This document shows, piece by piece, positions 50,329 to 59,503 of a stretch of DNA of 64,000 nucleotides. The stretch's first letter is position 1. Every line of letters begins with the position of its first letter. This DNA comes from Kroppenstedtia eburnea. GTDB lineage: Bacteria > Bacillota > Bacilli > Thermoactinomycetales > DSM-45169. The stretch is taken from positions 3,286,001 to 3,350,000 of the forward strand of contig NZ_CP048103.1 in the NCBI RefSeq assembly GCF_013282215.1, in the 5' to 3' direction. Below the pieces are notes generated by a model. The model ran no database searches and was not told the origin of the DNA. It saw only the letters and a list, made by a program, of their open reading frames with translations. The translations under genes were made by a program, and so were the position numbers.

Positions 50329-50811
50329 GTTTCCTTCCCGGATCACGCGGACGGGATTGCCGGCGGCGAAGGCGCCGGGGGGGATATCCCGGTTGACCAG
50401 GGAAGCGGCTCCCACCACTGCCCCATCCCCGATCCGAACACCGGGCAGGATGGTGGTATTGGCCCCGATCATGACCGAATCCCCAATGTCGACATCACCC
50501 ACCCGGTATTCCCCGATCAGATATTCATGGGTGAGAATCGTCGTGTTATAACCGATAATCGTATCGTTTCCGATGCGGATCCGTTCCGGATAGAGCAGAT
50601 CCACCGTCACCTTGAATGCAAAAGCCGTCTTCTCCCCCACCTCCATGCCGAGCAGGCGGCGGTATAAAAAATTTTTCCAGGAGAATACAGGGAGAAATCG
50701 GCATATCTCAGCCACGAGGACATTGCGAAACACCTTGGCAAAGGGGAGGATCCGGTAGAGTTGCCAAAGTGAGTTGCTCTCTTTCACCGGATGTCGCTCA
50801 GTTCTTCTCAT
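50326..50811 (-). CDS. yvoF: Hexapeptide-repeat acyltransferase (YvoF-like)
   Basis: The 161-residue protein is a left-handed beta-helix acetyltransferase: repeats such as RIGNDTIIGYNTTIL, VDIGDSVMIGANTTI and RIGDGAVVGAASLV, ending in AAGNPVRVI. It transfers an acyl group to an unknown acceptor. It follows ppaX with a 4-base overlap, as in the B. subtilis hprK-lgt-yvoD-ppaX-yvoF operon. Its TAG stop is formed by the end of a mobile element. Confidence 0.9.
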   Translation of the reverse strand: MRRTERHPVKESNSLWQLYRILPFAKVFRNVLVAEICRFLPVFSWKNFLYRRLLGMEVGEKTAFAFKVTVDLLYPERIRIGNDTIIGYNTTILTHEYLIGEYRVGDVDIGDSVMIGANTTILPGVRIGDGAVVGAASLVNRDIPPGAFAAGNPVRVIREGN

Positions 50812-51479
50812 CTTTCCCGGTCGCCTTCCACCGGTTGCAACCCGATGATCTCATAGAGATCTTCCATGGACTCCAGCATGTATTCCGGCTGATAAGCCAA
50901 CAGAGACTCCCGGCCATGGGCTGTCCAGGCGACACCTGCCCCAGGGACATCCGCATCCCGGGCCGCCAGCAGATCATACTTGGAGTCTCCCACCATCAGG
51001 GTGGTTGCCGGCTTTCCATCCAGCCGGTCCATCGCCAGCCGGATCGGTGCTCCGTCGGGCTTCGGTTTTTCCGCATCCCCAAAACAGATCACTTCGGAAA
51101 AGAACTCTTCCAGCCGGCAAAGTTTCAATCCCATCTCCACCGTCTGCCGCTGTTTATTGGAAACCACGGCCATCCTCAATCCCCGCCGCCACAAATCTGC
51201 CAGCACTTCGGGGACACCGGGGAACGCCTCCACCAATTCATCATGATGGGCCACATTGTGCTCCCGATAGGTTTGGACCATCGCTTCCGCCCGTTCCTCT
51301 CCCCCAAAGCGGACCATCTGGTCCCGCAGGGGTTCCCCCAGACAGGCGATCACCTCTTGTTCACCGATTTTCTTCTCCGGACAATGGCGATTCACGGTGT
51401 GGAGAAAGGAAGAGAGGATGAGTGGTGTCGTGTTGAGGAGGGTGCCGTCCAGATCAAACAGAATCGTGTGGAACCTCAT
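50808..51479 (-). CDS. ppaX: Pyrophosphatase PpaX
   Basis: The 223-residue HAD hydrolase has nucleophile motif FDLDGTLLNT, motif II VVSNKQRQ, motif III Lys in KPKPDGAP and motif IV VGDSKYDLLAA. PpaX removes the pyrophosphate that HprK/P produces when it dephosphorylates Ser46-P HPr. Start at ATG 51479 behind GGGAGGTGATTG, overlapping the yvoD stop. Operon partner of hprK. Confidence 0.92.
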   Translation of the reverse strand: MRFHTILFDLDGTLLNTTPLILSSFLHTVNRHCPEKKIGEQEVIACLGEPLRDQMVRFGGEERAEAMVQTYREHNVAHHDELVEAFPGVPEVLADLWRRGLRMAVVSNKQRQTVEMGLKLCRLEEFFSEVICFGDAEKPKPDGAPIRLAMDRLDGKPATTLMVGDSKYDLLAARDADVPGAGVAWTAHGRESLLAYQPEYMLESMEDLYEIIGLQPVEGDRER

Positions 51480-52429
51480 GCACAATCACCTCCCGCAGCC
51501 ACCCGCCGATCCACCGGTTTGGAACCCGGCCAGAACCAGGCCAGCAACAGAGTAAGCAACACCGCCACGCCGAATCGGATCAGGAGCAACGGCAATACGT
51601 TGATCCCCAGGGGAATAAAAATAACGGTGTCCTCAACAACTGCGTGACAGGCGGCGAGAAAGAGAACCATCACCGTCATCTCCCGCCGGGTGAATCGCTT
51701 TTCCCTGGCTTGTTCGATGATCACCCCCGCTCCCATCGCCAAACCGAAAAGGAGCCCCCCGGCCATGATCACCGATCCCCGGGGGTCGACCCTCAGGGGG
51801 AGCAGCACCGGTTTCATCCAGTCGGCAAACCGGTCCAACCAGCGGAGATCTTTCAGGATCTGGATGCCGATCATCAACGGAAACACCACGATCGCCATCT
51901 GCAACACGCCCATCACGGCGGTTTCTGATGCAGCCCAAACCGTTTCCCACCCACCCTGGGGGGCCGACGGAGAATTCGGGATCAGCCCGTACGCCGCTGC
52001 CTCGCCCCCACCGTTCCAAGACCACTGGACCAGGACGGCGGCCAGGAGAGCCAGAGAGATCCGCACTCCCATCACCAGGAAGACGGAGATTCCCACCCGA
52101 CGGCAGACCGCCGATTCCACCAGCAGATTGTGGGAAAAACTGAGCATCAGGGCCAGGATGAAGACCTGCTTCACCGTTAGATCCAGACTGAGGATGGCCC
52201 CGATCCCGGCGTAGAGATTTAACAGATTTCCCAGAACCAGCGGGATGGCCGCCTCCCCCGGCAACCCGATCCAAGACATGATGGGGGTCAACCCCCGCAC
52301 AAACCAATCGATCACCGGTGTATGTTGCAAGATGCTGACCAGTAGGGTGACGGGAAAGATCACCTTCCCAAGTTCCCAGGAAGTGATCAGACCCGAACGA
52401 ACCCCCCGGCCCCACTGAATCCGTTTCAA
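51476..52429 (-). CDS. yvoD: Nucleoside-recognition-domain membrane protein YvoD
   Basis: The 317-residue integral membrane protein has about eight hydrophobic segments and two Gate-type nucleoside-recognition repeats ([22 protein letters not shown] and [20 protein letters not shown]). Related to SpmA/SpmB-like proteins; function unknown. It sits between lgt and ppaX, overlapping both by 4 bases. Confidence 0.85.
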   Translation of the reverse strand: MKRIQWGRGVRSGLITSWELGKVIFPVTLLVSILQHTPVIDWFVRGLTPIMSWIGLPGEAAIPLVLGNLLNLYAGIGAILSLDLTVKQVFILALMLSFSHNLLVESAVCRRVGISVFLVMGVRISLALLAAVLVQWSWNGGGEAAAYGLIPNSPSAPQGGWETVWAASETAVMGVLQMAIVVFPLMIGIQILKDLRWLDRFADWMKPVLLPLRVDPRGSVIMAGGLLFGLAMGAGVIIEQAREKRFTRREMTVMVLFLAACHAVVEDTVIFIPLGINVLPLLLIRFGVAVLLTLLLAWFWPGSKPVDRRVAAGGDCA

Positions 52430-53334
52430 CCTGACACGCTCTCCTTCGATTTCAGATAGGGGTCCTTGGCCAATCCTTTCATCCGACGAAGCAGGATCAG
52501 GATGATTCCCAGCAATACCAGAGACAGGCTGACCAACTGGGCGACCCGGATATTGCCGTCGGCCATCATCCCCGGCTCAAACAACACTCTCATCGGGGAC
52601 CAGAGCCCGTTCAACAAGGATGCGAGCCAGGCCGGACCATCAAAAGTCAAACTGTCTGTCCGCAACCCTTCGATAAAGAAGCGGCCCAGAGAGTACCAGA
52701 TGAGATAGGTGAAGAAGATTTCCCCCCGCCGGGGATTCCATCGACGCAACAGGAGTAAGATCACCAAACCGGCCACATTCCAGATCGATTCGTACAGAAA
52801 AGTCGGATGGTAATAAACGCCCTGGATATTCATCTGGTTGATCAGCCAGTCAGGCAAATACAATCCCTCCAGGAATTGTCGGCTGACTTCACCACCGTGG
52901 GCTTCCTGGTTCATAAAATTGCCCCAGCGACCGATGGCTTGCCCCAATATGATGCTGGGAGCAACAATATCCGCGATCTGCAGAAAGGGTACTCCCCTTT
53001 TCTTCACAAAGAAGGCTCCGGCGAGAAGGGCACCGATCAAGCCCCCGTGAATCGCCAGTCCACCTTTCCAGACGGCGATGATATCGCCGGGATTCTGCCA
53101 ATAATACTCCCACTCAAAGGCTACATAATATAGGCGGGCGCCCACGATCGCCGCCGGGATCACCCAGATCATCATATCGAGAAACAGTTCACTGTCGAGC
53201 CCGTGGCGCTGTCCTTCCCGGATGGCGATCCACAGCCCGAGCAGAACTGCTGTACCCATGATGATGCCGTACCAGTGGACCTGGATCGGGCCCAACGAGA
53301 CGGCGACCGGATCGATTGCCTGTGCAAACTGCAT
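52426..53334 (-). CDS. lgt: Prolipoprotein diacylglyceryl transferase
   Basis: The 302-residue membrane enzyme attaches diacylglycerol from phosphatidylglycerol to the lipobox Cys of lipoproteins. [15 protein letters not shown] carries the conserved HGG, and [18 protein letters not shown] is the Lgt signature with catalytic Arg and Asn. About seven membrane helices. The nuclease lipoprotein at 42064-42780 is a local substrate. The start at 53334 is the second of two overlapping ATGs after GGAGGAGCC. Confidence 0.95.
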   Translation of the reverse strand: MQFAQAIDPVAVSLGPIQVHWYGIIMGTAVLLGLWIAIREGQRHGLDSELFLDMMIWVIPAAIVGARLYYVAFEWEYYWQNPGDIIAVWKGGLAIHGGLIGALLAGAFFVKKRGVPFLQIADIVAPSIILGQAIGRWGNFMNQEAHGGEVSRQFLEGLYLPDWLINQMNIQGVYYHPTFLYESIWNVAGLVILLLLRRWNPRRGEIFFTYLIWYSLGRFFIEGLRTDSLTFDGPAWLASLLNGLWSPMRVLFEPGMMADGNIRVAQLVSLSLVLLGIILILLRRMKGLAKDPYLKSKESVSG

Positions 53335-53464
53335 GCATGGCTCCTCCTTTGTGTCGCGTTCATTGAAAAGTCAATACTCATTTTAACCTAACTGCTTCGG
53401 AAATGAAACGCGCTACATCCGATCCGGCTAAAACCGGGGCCCCGCTCTCACAGGGCCCCGGTTT

Positions 53465-53637
53465 TAGGGCGTGTCTGATAAATCTCTGGGGCCAGGCCGG
53501 TCGGGATGGGGTTTCACATGTCCTTCCGTTGTTCTGACGAGCCAAAGTCACTCCATGTGAAACCCCATCCTCCCTCTGTTGTTCTCACAACGCGTCTCAC
53601 ATTCCTTCGGAAACTTGAATTGATCCGCCACGCCCTA
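53465..53637 (+). repeat. Type-B MITE-like element, copy 5
   Basis: The 173-bp element runs from TAGGGCGTGTCTGATAAATC to the reverse complement of TAGGGCGTGGCGGATCAATT. It has the core inverted repeat (ggatggggtttcacatg / catgtgaaaccccatcc) but no tandem units. Its right TA is also the left TA of copy 6. Confidence 0.8.
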
Positions 53638-53771
53638 GAAGCATTGTGATTTACTGCGTTTGAAGGCGGTCGGGATTGGGTTTCACATTCCATTCCGTTG
53701 TTCTTCCGAGCCAAAGTCATTCCATGTGAAACCCAACCCTCCCTGTGAATGGCTTTTTCACAACGCTTCTA
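53636..53771 (+). repeat. Type-A MITE-like element, copy 6 (supplies the hprK stop)
   Basis: This minimal 136-bp copy has TA-GAAGCATTGTG at the left and CACAACGCTTC-TA at the right, with the core inverted repeat and no tandem units. The final cta is the TAG stop codon of hprK. Confidence 0.82.
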
Positions 53772-54704
53772 GTCAAAATCCTCGGGATCATCCAGACTTT
53801 GGTTCAATGTTTCGGCGAAGTGCCGGGCGGCGTGGTATCCCATCCGTTTCAGGCGGAAGTTCATGGCAGCCACTTCGACGATCACCGCCAAGTTGCGACC
53901 CGGACGCACCGGAACTGTCAGGAGAGGGATCTCCGTATCCATGATCCGCATCCGATCTTCATCCAAACCGAGCCGATCGTATTGCCTGTTTTCCTGCCAG
54001 GCTTCCAGCCGGATCACCATGGAGATTTTCTTGTAATCCCGTACCGCCCCCGCTCCGAAGAGAGTCATCACATTGATAATCCCCAAACCCCGAATCTCCA
54101 GGAGATACCGGATCAACTCCGGCGCATGCCCCACGAGGTCGTTCTCCTCCGCCTGCCGGATCTCCACGGCATCATCCGCCACCAGGCGATGTCCCCGTTT
54201 CACCAGCTCCAACGCTGTTTCGCTTTTCCCGATTCCACTGCTTCCCGTGATCAGGACCCCCACCCCGTATATATCCACCAGAACCCCATGCATGGTGGTC
54301 GTGGGTGCCAACCGCTTCTCCAGATAGCTGGTCACTTTGCTCCCAAACCGGGTGGTTGAAATGGAGGTGCGCAAAACCGGAATTTTCTTCGCTTCCGCCG
54401 CCGCCACCAGTTCCGGAGGAATCTCCTCTCCCCGGGTGATGCAGAAGCAGGGAGTCCGGTCGGTACAGAGAAACTGCAGCCGCTGTCGCCGCACCGCCTC
54501 AGACAGACCTCTGATGAAGGTAAGCTCTGTCCGTCCCAACATCTGAAGTCGTTCCGCCGGGTAATAGGTGAAAAAACCGGCCAGCTCCAATCCGGGGCGA
54601 TACAGGTCGCTGGTGATCAATTCCCGGTCCAGGCCGGCTTTCCCGCCGGGAATCTCCAGATCAAATTGTGCTGCCAGCTCTTTCACCGTCACTGATTTTC
54701 CCAT
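53769..54704 (-). CDS. hprK: HPr kinase/phosphorylase
   Basis: The 311-residue bifunctional sensor phosphorylates Ser46 of HPr/Crh at high fructose bisphosphate and reverses this when phosphate is high. N-terminal domain 1-130; Walker A GSSGIGKS (154-161) preceded by catalytic-region His139, capping-loop DDAVEIRQ, and the signature [11 protein letters not shown]. The gene heads the hprK-lgt-yvoD-ppaX-yvoF group. Its ~430-base separation from lgt is filled with two mobile elements, which may have partly uncoupled the operon. Confidence 0.96.
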   Translation of the reverse strand: MGKSVTVKELAAQFDLEIPGGKAGLDRELITSDLYRPGLELAGFFTYYPAERLQMLGRTELTFIRGLSEAVRRQRLQFLCTDRTPCFCITRGEEIPPELVAAAEAKKIPVLRTSISTTRFGSKVTSYLEKRLAPTTTMHGVLVDIYGVGVLITGSSGIGKSETALELVKRGHRLVADDAVEIRQAEENDLVGHAPELIRYLLEIRGLGIINVMTLFGAGAVRDYKKISMVIRLEAWQENRQYDRLGLDEDRMRIMDTEIPLLTVPVRPGRNLAVIVEVAAMNFRLKRMGYHAARHFAETLNQSLDDPEDFD

Positions 54705-54732
54705 TCCCGAGCTCCTTTCCGTCCACGTACAA

Positions 54733-54757
54733 CAAAAAACGGCCGGGAGTCCGGCCG
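54733..54757 (-). terminator. Terminator, probably of msmX
   Basis: Minus-strand CGGCCGG and CCGGCCG pair and TTTTTTGTTG follows. It lies upstream of hprK and beyond element copy 7, so it most likely ends the msmX transcript. Confidence 0.7.
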
Positions 54758-54850
54758 CCCCTTCAGATGTCAGAATACCCCTTTTACGGTCATTCTGTCA
54801 AAGCGATCATGCTTATCGACCTGGGGGAGTTGTGATTATTTAGTATCTCC

Positions 54851-55145
54851 TGAAAGCGTTGTGAATCAGTGCCAGCCGTGTCGGTCGGGATGGGGTTTCA
54901 CATGTCGTTTTCGTTGTTCTTACGATCCAAAATCACTCCATGTGAAACCCAACCCTCCCTGCATAGCGAGACCGGGAACGGAGTGGCCTAGGCGAGACTT
55001 GTGCTGGTGAGTGCATAGCGAGACCGGGGGCGGGAGCCCCCCTGGCGAGACTCGTGCTGGTGAGTGCATAGCGTGACCAGGGAGCGAAGCGACCCCGGCA
55101 CGACTTGTGCCCTATGGGTATGACGGCTTTTTCACAACGCTTCTA
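54851..55145 (+). repeat. Type-A MITE-like element, copy 7
   Basis: The 295-bp copy ends in TGAAAGCGTTGTGAATC and TTTTTCACAACGCTTCTA. It contains the core inverted repeat and three tandem units with variable centres (ggaacggagtggcct, gggggcgggagccccc, ggagcgaagcgacccc). It ends 12 bases before the msmX stop. Confidence 0.8.
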
Positions 55146-55156
55146 ACTAAGAGATG

Positions 55157-56266
55157 TCAGAAAACCGCTGTTTCCGTCTCCTTATCAAAAACGTGCACCT
55201 TGTTCATATCCAGGGCGAGCTTCACTTCGTTGCCGGCGGCAAAGCCGGTCCGGGCGTTCACCCGGGCGGTCACCCATTGATCGGTGATCCCGGACAGGTA
55301 GAGATACATCTCCGAACCCATGTTTTCCGCCACTTCCACCTTGGCTGTAAAACAGCTGTCGGGAGCCGATTCCAGAAAGAGGGGCTCATCGTGAATGTCC
55401 TCGGGACGGATTCCGAAGATCACCTCTTGGCCCACCCTCTCCTGTTGCCGCAGGATCTTCCCTTTCCCCTCGGGGATCTTGACATCCAGACCGCTCCCCC
55501 TGAAGTGCACCGACCCGGCTTCTTCCTCCAGCCGCCCATTGATGAAGTTCATCGAGGGGGACCCGATGAAACCGGCGACAAACACATTGGCGGGGTGGTG
55601 ATAGATCTGGGTGGGCGTATCCGCCTGCTGGATCACCCCGTCTTTCATCACCACGATCCGATCCCCCATCGTCATCGCTTCCGTCTGGTCATGGGTGACG
55701 TAAATGATGGTTGTCTTCAGCCGCTGGTGCAGCTTGCTGATCTCCGTCCGCATCTGAACCCGGAGTTTGGCATCCAGATTGGACAGGGGCTCGTCCATAA
55801 GGAAGACCTGGGGTTCCCGGACAATGGCCCGGCCGAGGGCGACCCGTTGCCGCTGTCCGCCGGAGAGGGCTTTCGGTTTGCGATTCAACAGGTGTTCAAT
55901 ATCCAGGATCTTGGCCGCATCCCGAACCCGTTTGTCGATCTCATCTTTCTTAAATTTGCGAAGTTTGAGGCCAAAAGCCATGTTTTGGTATACATTCATA
56001 TGCGGGTAAAGAGCATAACTCTGGAACACCATGGCAATATCCCGGTCTTTCGGGGGTACATCGTTCACCATGCGATCACCGATATACAACTCTCCTTCAG
56101 AGATTTCTTCCAAACCGGCGATCATACGGAGGGTGGTCGACTTCCCGCAACCTGAAGGCCCGACCAGCACCAGAAATTCCTGATCTTTGATCTCCAGATC
56201 AAAATCATTGACTGCCGTCACCTCTCCGTAGCGCTTATAAATATGATTCAGTTTGAGCTGTGCCAT
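55157..56266 (-). CDS. msmX: Sugar ABC transporter ATP-binding protein (MsmX/UgpC type)
   Basis: The 369-residue ATPase starts at ATG 56266 ([14 protein letters not shown]) behind AAAGGGG. Walker [11 protein letters not shown]-loop [10 protein letters not shown], signature LSGGQRQR, Walker [13 protein letters not shown], His in VTHDQTEAM; the C-terminal ~130 residues are the regulatory TOBE/MalK-like domain. No permeases or binding protein are adjacent, so it probably serves several carbohydrate importers, as MsmX does in B. subtilis. Confidence 0.93.
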   Translation of the reverse strand: MAQLKLNHIYKRYGEVTAVNDFDLEIKDQEFLVLVGPSGCGKSTTLRMIAGLEEISEGELYIGDRMVNDVPPKDRDIAMVFQSYALYPHMNVYQNMAFGLKLRKFKKDEIDKRVRDAAKILDIEHLLNRKPKALSGGQRQRVALGRAIVREPQVFLMDEPLSNLDAKLRVQMRTEISKLHQRLKTTIIYVTHDQTEAMTMGDRIVVMKDGVIQQADTPTQIYHHPANVFVAGFIGSPSMNFINGRLEEEAGSVHFRGSGLDVKIPEGKGKILRQQERVGQEVIFGIRPEDIHDEPLFLESAPDSCFTAKVEVAENMGSEMYLYLSGITDQWVTARVNARTGFAAGNEVKLALDMNKVHVFDKETETAVF

Positions 56267-56375
56267 GATGAAACCCCTTTCATTCTCCGTTTCTCCCATT
56301 GTACCGCAGGAGGTGAAAGAGGCTCCACCGACAAGGCGACCAAAAATGGATGACTTGATTTGAGCAATTTGCCCA

Positions 56376-57365
56376 TCACCGGTACCGGCGGGACAACCGG
56401 AGTGCCAGCCGGATCCGAAAGGCATCCTCAAACCGGCGGGCATCCAGCCCTGACTCCTGCCTGAGCCGCTCCAGTCGATATATCAATGTGTTTCGGTGAA
56501 TAAACAACCTTCGCGCAGTCTCACTCACATTGAGATCCTGTTCCAAAAAAGCTTCCAGCGTTCGACACAGCTCTTCATCCTCCCAGAAAGGGGTGGTGGA
56601 CAGATCAGCCAAATATTGACTCACCACTTCCTCATCCAGCGACCCCAGCAATTTCTCCAGAGAAAACTGCCAGGTGGTGTACGCCAGGTCAGCGGGACGA
56701 TGGGTTCGACCCATCCGCCAGGCTTCCCGCAGCGTCGCCGTCGCTCGGGGCAACAGGTCCGCCTCACCTACAGCGGGATGAACCACGACTCTCACATCCT
56801 CCCCCGCTTCAGTGGTGATCACTTCCGCCAGCCCCCGGGCCGCTTCTTCCAACCCTCTTTCCCGCCCCTTTGCATCTCCTCCATTGATAAAGGAAAGCGG
56901 CAACAGGATGAGCGATTCCCCCCCATGAAGCGGAACCAACCAGGCCCGATCCTCAAAATAACTGTTCACCACCCTTTTCAAACTGCTCATCCTTTCCCCG
57001 GAGAGAACGGGATGAACAGCCAAAAAGAGCACCCGTTCCTCCCGGAACAGCTCCTCCACCGACGGCGGGGGAGGGGAGGATCCCCCACGGAGCTCCGTCA
57101 GCTGCAGCCACCTCTCCAGGATGGACGAAGGTTCCCCGGCGTCCGGCTCCCGAGCCCGGTTCCGGTTCCATTCCTCCAGGAAAAGGTGGATGAGAGCTTT
57201 TTCCTGCTCCGTGAGTCCTCCTTCCACTGATAACCGGTGCTTTCCATCCAGCGGAAAGATTTCAGAATCAGAGGAAAGCAGCGGTTCATCCGGCAAGACC
57301 TTCACTTTTTTTCCCAATGCCGTCTCCAGTCGTCGAACCAGCCCGGAATACTCTCTGTTCTTCAA
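56376..57365 (-). CDS. PucR/CdaR-like regulator with C-terminal helix-turn-helix
   Basis: The 329-residue protein has a central GGDEF-like degenerate region (about 110-230: [28 protein letters not shown]) and a C-terminal HTH_30: [32 protein letters not shown] (split here at about 270-300), the PucR/CdaR signature. It lies upstream of msmX in the same direction with a 109-base gap, and might regulate it; that link is inference. Confidence 0.85.
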   Translation of the reverse strand: MKNREYSGLVRRLETALGKKVKVLPDEPLLSSDSEIFPLDGKHRLSVEGGLTEQEKALIHLFLEEWNRNRAREPDAGEPSSILERWLQLTELRGGSSPPPPSVEELFREERVLFLAVHPVLSGERMSSLKRVVNSYFEDRAWLVPLHGGESLILLPLSFINGGDAKGRERGLEEAARGLAEVITTEAGEDVRVVVHPAVGEADLLPRATATLREAWRMGRTHRPADLAYTTWQFSLEKLLGSLDEEVVSQYLADLSTTPFWEDEELCRTLEAFLEQDLNVSETARRLFIHRNTLIYRLERLRQESGLDARRFEDAFRIRLALRLSRRYR

Positions 57366-57395
57366 CGTCCTTCCCTCCGATCTTCATTCCGGATC

Positions 57396-57637
57396 TTGGA
57401 AAAGTTATGATTTAGTGCGTTCATGGACGGTCGGGATTGGGTTTCACATTCCGCTTCGTTGTTCTGACGAGCCAAAGACGCTTCATGTGAAACCCAACCC
57501 TCCCTGCATAGCGAGACCGGGAACGGAGTGACCTTGGCGAGACTTGTACTGGTGAGTGCATAGCGAGACCGGGGGCGAAAGCCACCCTGGCGAGACTTGT
57601 GCCCTATGGGTATGGTGGCTTTTTCACAACACTTTTG
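57396..57637 (+). repeat. Type-A MITE-like element, copy 8
   Basis: About 242 bp with more decayed ends (GGAAAAGTTATGATTTAGTGCG and TTTTTCACAACACTTTT), the core inverted repeat, and two tandem units. It lies just upstream of the regulator gene and downstream of the yvlD terminator, so it may separate the regulator from its original promoter. Confidence 0.75.
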
Positions 57638-57654
57638 GGGCTTGACTTACCCGA

Positions 57655-57684
57655 TAAAAAAGAAGGAGCGATCCCGCGCTCCTC
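57655..57684 (-). terminator. Terminator of yvlD
   Basis: Minus-strand GGAGCG and CGCTCC pair and TTCTTTTTT follows, 56 bases beyond the yvlD stop. Confidence 0.65.
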
Positions 57685-57739
57685 CAAAGGGCGGTGGGTA
57701 AAACCACCCGCTTCCGCTGCATAAATACTGCAAATCGCC

Positions 57740-58087
57740 TCAATCCCGCAGCCCTTTCCAGATTCCGTTCAACAACCAGGAGATGACACTGACCAGGATG
57801 GAGCCCAGCAAGGCACCGATGAACCCGCCCACGGTAAATCCCGGAACCAGCAGACCGGTCACCCAAAACAGAAGAGCATTCAGTACAAATATAAACAGGC
57901 CCAAAGTGACAAAAGAGATCGGCAGTGTCAAGAAAATGAGCACCGGGCGGATAAATGTGTTGATCAATCCCAACACCAACGCCACCAAGAGAGCTGTGCC
58001 AAACCCGTCCACTTCAATCTGCGGGATCAGCTGGGCGGCCAGCAAGACTGCCAAGGCGTTCAATAACAGACGGACAATCATCCCCAT
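57740..58087 (-). CDS. yvlD: Phage-holin-IV-superfamily membrane protein YvlD
   Basis: The 115-residue protein is four membrane helices with short loops; NTFIRPVLIFLTLPISFVTLG is the conserved centre of the family. B. subtilis yvlD lies in the same interval between uvrA and hprK. Despite the family name, no prophage gene is present here; function unknown, possibly in envelope stress. Confidence 0.88.
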   Translation of the reverse strand: MGMIVRLLLNALAVLLAAQLIPQIEVDGFGTALLVALVLGLINTFIRPVLIFLTLPISFVTLGLFIFVLNALLFWVTGLLVPGFTVGGFIGALLGSILVSVISWLLNGIWKGLRD

Positions 58088-58217
58088 CTTAATTCCTCCT
58101 TACGCACATCTATTCCCTATTGTATCCCAACCCAACCACTCCGGTGCAAGCCGTCTTTTTTCCGAACCTGAAACGACCGGGATCTCCTCCCGTGGCGGCG
58201 ATCCCGGACGCGATCCC

Positions 58218-58410
58218 TGGAAGCGTTGTGATTTACTGCGTTTGAAGGCGGTCGGGATTGGGTTTCACATTCCATTCCGTTGTTCTTACGAGCCAAAGTC
58301 ACTCCATGTGAAACCCAACCCTCCCTGTATAGCTTGGCCGGGAAGCGAAGCGACCCTGGGCACGACTTGTTGTGCCCTGTGGGTGTGACGACTATATCAC
58401 AACGCCTCTA
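58218..58410 (+). repeat. Type-A MITE-like element, copy 9
   Basis: The 193-bp copy has GGAAGCGTTGTGATTTACTGCG at the left and TATATCACAACGCCTCTA at the right, the core inverted repeat and one degenerate tandem unit (cttggccgggaagcgaagcgacc). Confidence 0.8.
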
Positions 58411-58583
58411 GTCCGACCCGAGCTGAGGAACCCGGGGAAATCCAAATGATTTTGGGAAACCTCCCCGCTTCATCTTCCCGACCGGCCATTTGCGGATTCT
58501 GCCCCAAAGGGTTTCAAACGCCTTTCCGTCCATCCAAGTGTCGAATAGTTTGGATACAGATACACAAGAAAGGAGGAAAGGGG

Positions 58584-58826
58584 ATGCCGTTATCCGTGGG
58601 TCGTATGGGCTCCCGTTTGCTCCGGCTGGGGTTTCCCCGCCTGTTCGGCGGAATGAAGGGATTATCCAAACTCTTTGGTGGGGGCGGAGTGAAGGGTTGG
58701 TCCGGACTCTTTGGTGGGATTGGAGATTTTTTGCCGAAAATAATGAACATGTGGGGAAAGGTTCGCTCCGTCTGGTCCATGATGAGCCCCCTTCGCACCA
58801 TGATGAAATCCCTGCTCGCCGGGTAA
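58584..58826 (+). CDS. 80-residue Gly/Leu/Phe-rich protein with short internal repeats
   Basis: ATG at 58584 follows AAAGGAGGAAAGGGG, an excellent ribosome site; the longer frame has none. The sequence repeats a G-(L/W)-S-x-LFGG motif (GLSKLFGGGG, GWSGLFGG) after a Leu-rich basic start and ends with IMNMWGKVRSVWSMMSPLRT. It somewhat resembles short Gly-rich sporulation proteins of the YqfQ/VrrA kind, but I cannot assign it. Confidence 0.6.
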   Translation: MPLSVGRMGSRLLRLGFPRLFGGMKGLSKLFGGGGVKGWSGLFGGIGDFLPKIMNMWGKVRSVWSMMSPLRTMMKSLLAG

Positions 58827-58828
58827 CA

Positions 58829-58868
58829 GAAAAGCCGGCCCTGTCCCGTGGGACTGGACCGGCTTTTC
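58829..58868. terminator. Bidirectional terminator between convergent genes
   Basis: AAAAGCCGG and CCGGCTTTT pair around a GC-rich inner stem. T runs lie on both strands between the 80-residue gene and the DUF302-type gene. Confidence 0.75.
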
Positions 58869-58879
58869 CGTGATTCCGG

Positions 58880-59269
58880 TTATTTGGCTTCATCGATCAC
58901 CCGGATCATGGTCTCTTCCACTTCTGCGGCGATTTGCTTCAGATCCTCATCCTCCGTCATCGCCATCAGTGAAGTGGGACGGAGAAGTCCGATATGGGTT
59001 TTCAAGGTTTCCTCACTGCGATAGACCACGATTTTGCAAGGGAGAAAGTAGCCGCCCTTCTGGTTGCGGATCAGCACTTTCTTGGCGATGTCCGGATTGC
59101 AGACCTCCAGTACGCGGAAGTCCTGTTCCAGGGCGATTCCTTTTTCCATCAGCTTGGTGGGAATATCCAGCTTCCACAGAACACCAAACTGATGGTCGGA
59201 AAGTGTCCGCTCCAGAGCTGTGATCGCTTCGTCCACTGTCTTCGGGGTTTCCACCGTATAGTCAAACAT
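58880..59269 (-). CDS. DUF302-family protein
   Basis: The 129-residue protein starts at ATG 59269 (MFDYTVETPKTVDEAITALE) behind AAAGGGGG. It has the DUF302 layout: N-terminal SVDEAI-type helix, FGVLWKLDIPTKL, FRVLEVCNPDIAKKVL and GYFLPCKIVVYR with two cysteines in the typical C...PC arrangement. The family is of unknown function; some members bind metals or heme. Cytoplasmic. Confidence 0.87.
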   Translation of the reverse strand: MFDYTVETPKTVDEAITALERTLSDHQFGVLWKLDIPTKLMEKGIALEQDFRVLEVCNPDIAKKVLIRNQKGGYFLPCKIVVYRSEETLKTHIGLLRPTSLMAMTEDEDLKQIAAEVEETMIRVIDEAK

Positions 59270-59326
59270 CCGATTTCCCCCTTTTTGATTTCCTGCAACA
59301 TTATTGTACACGATCCCGCCCTGCTT

Positions 59327-59492
59327 TAAGGCGTGTCCGATAAATCTATAGCTAAGGCCGAGCCGGTCGGGATTGGGTTTCGCATTCCTTTCCGTTGTTC
59401 TCACGAGCCAAAGTCACTCCATGTGAAACCCAACCCTCCCACCATTGTTCTTGCAGATCGTGTCTTACTTTCGAATTACCGGACATACTCTG
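59327..59492 (+). repeat. Type-B MITE-like element, copy 10
   Basis: About 166 bp from TAAGGCGTGTCCGATAAATC to the reverse complement of CCAGAGTATGTCCGGTAATTC, with the core inverted repeat (gattgggtttcgcatt / catgtgaaacccaacc) and no tandem units. It ends 12 bases before the uvrA stop. Confidence 0.75.
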
Positions 59493-59503
59493 GAAAACCC
59501 CTG

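Noticed and set aside
57740-58087. YvlD as evidence for a prophage
   Set aside because: The holin label is only a superfamily name; the gene is chromosomal in Bacillus at the same locus and no phage genes are present.
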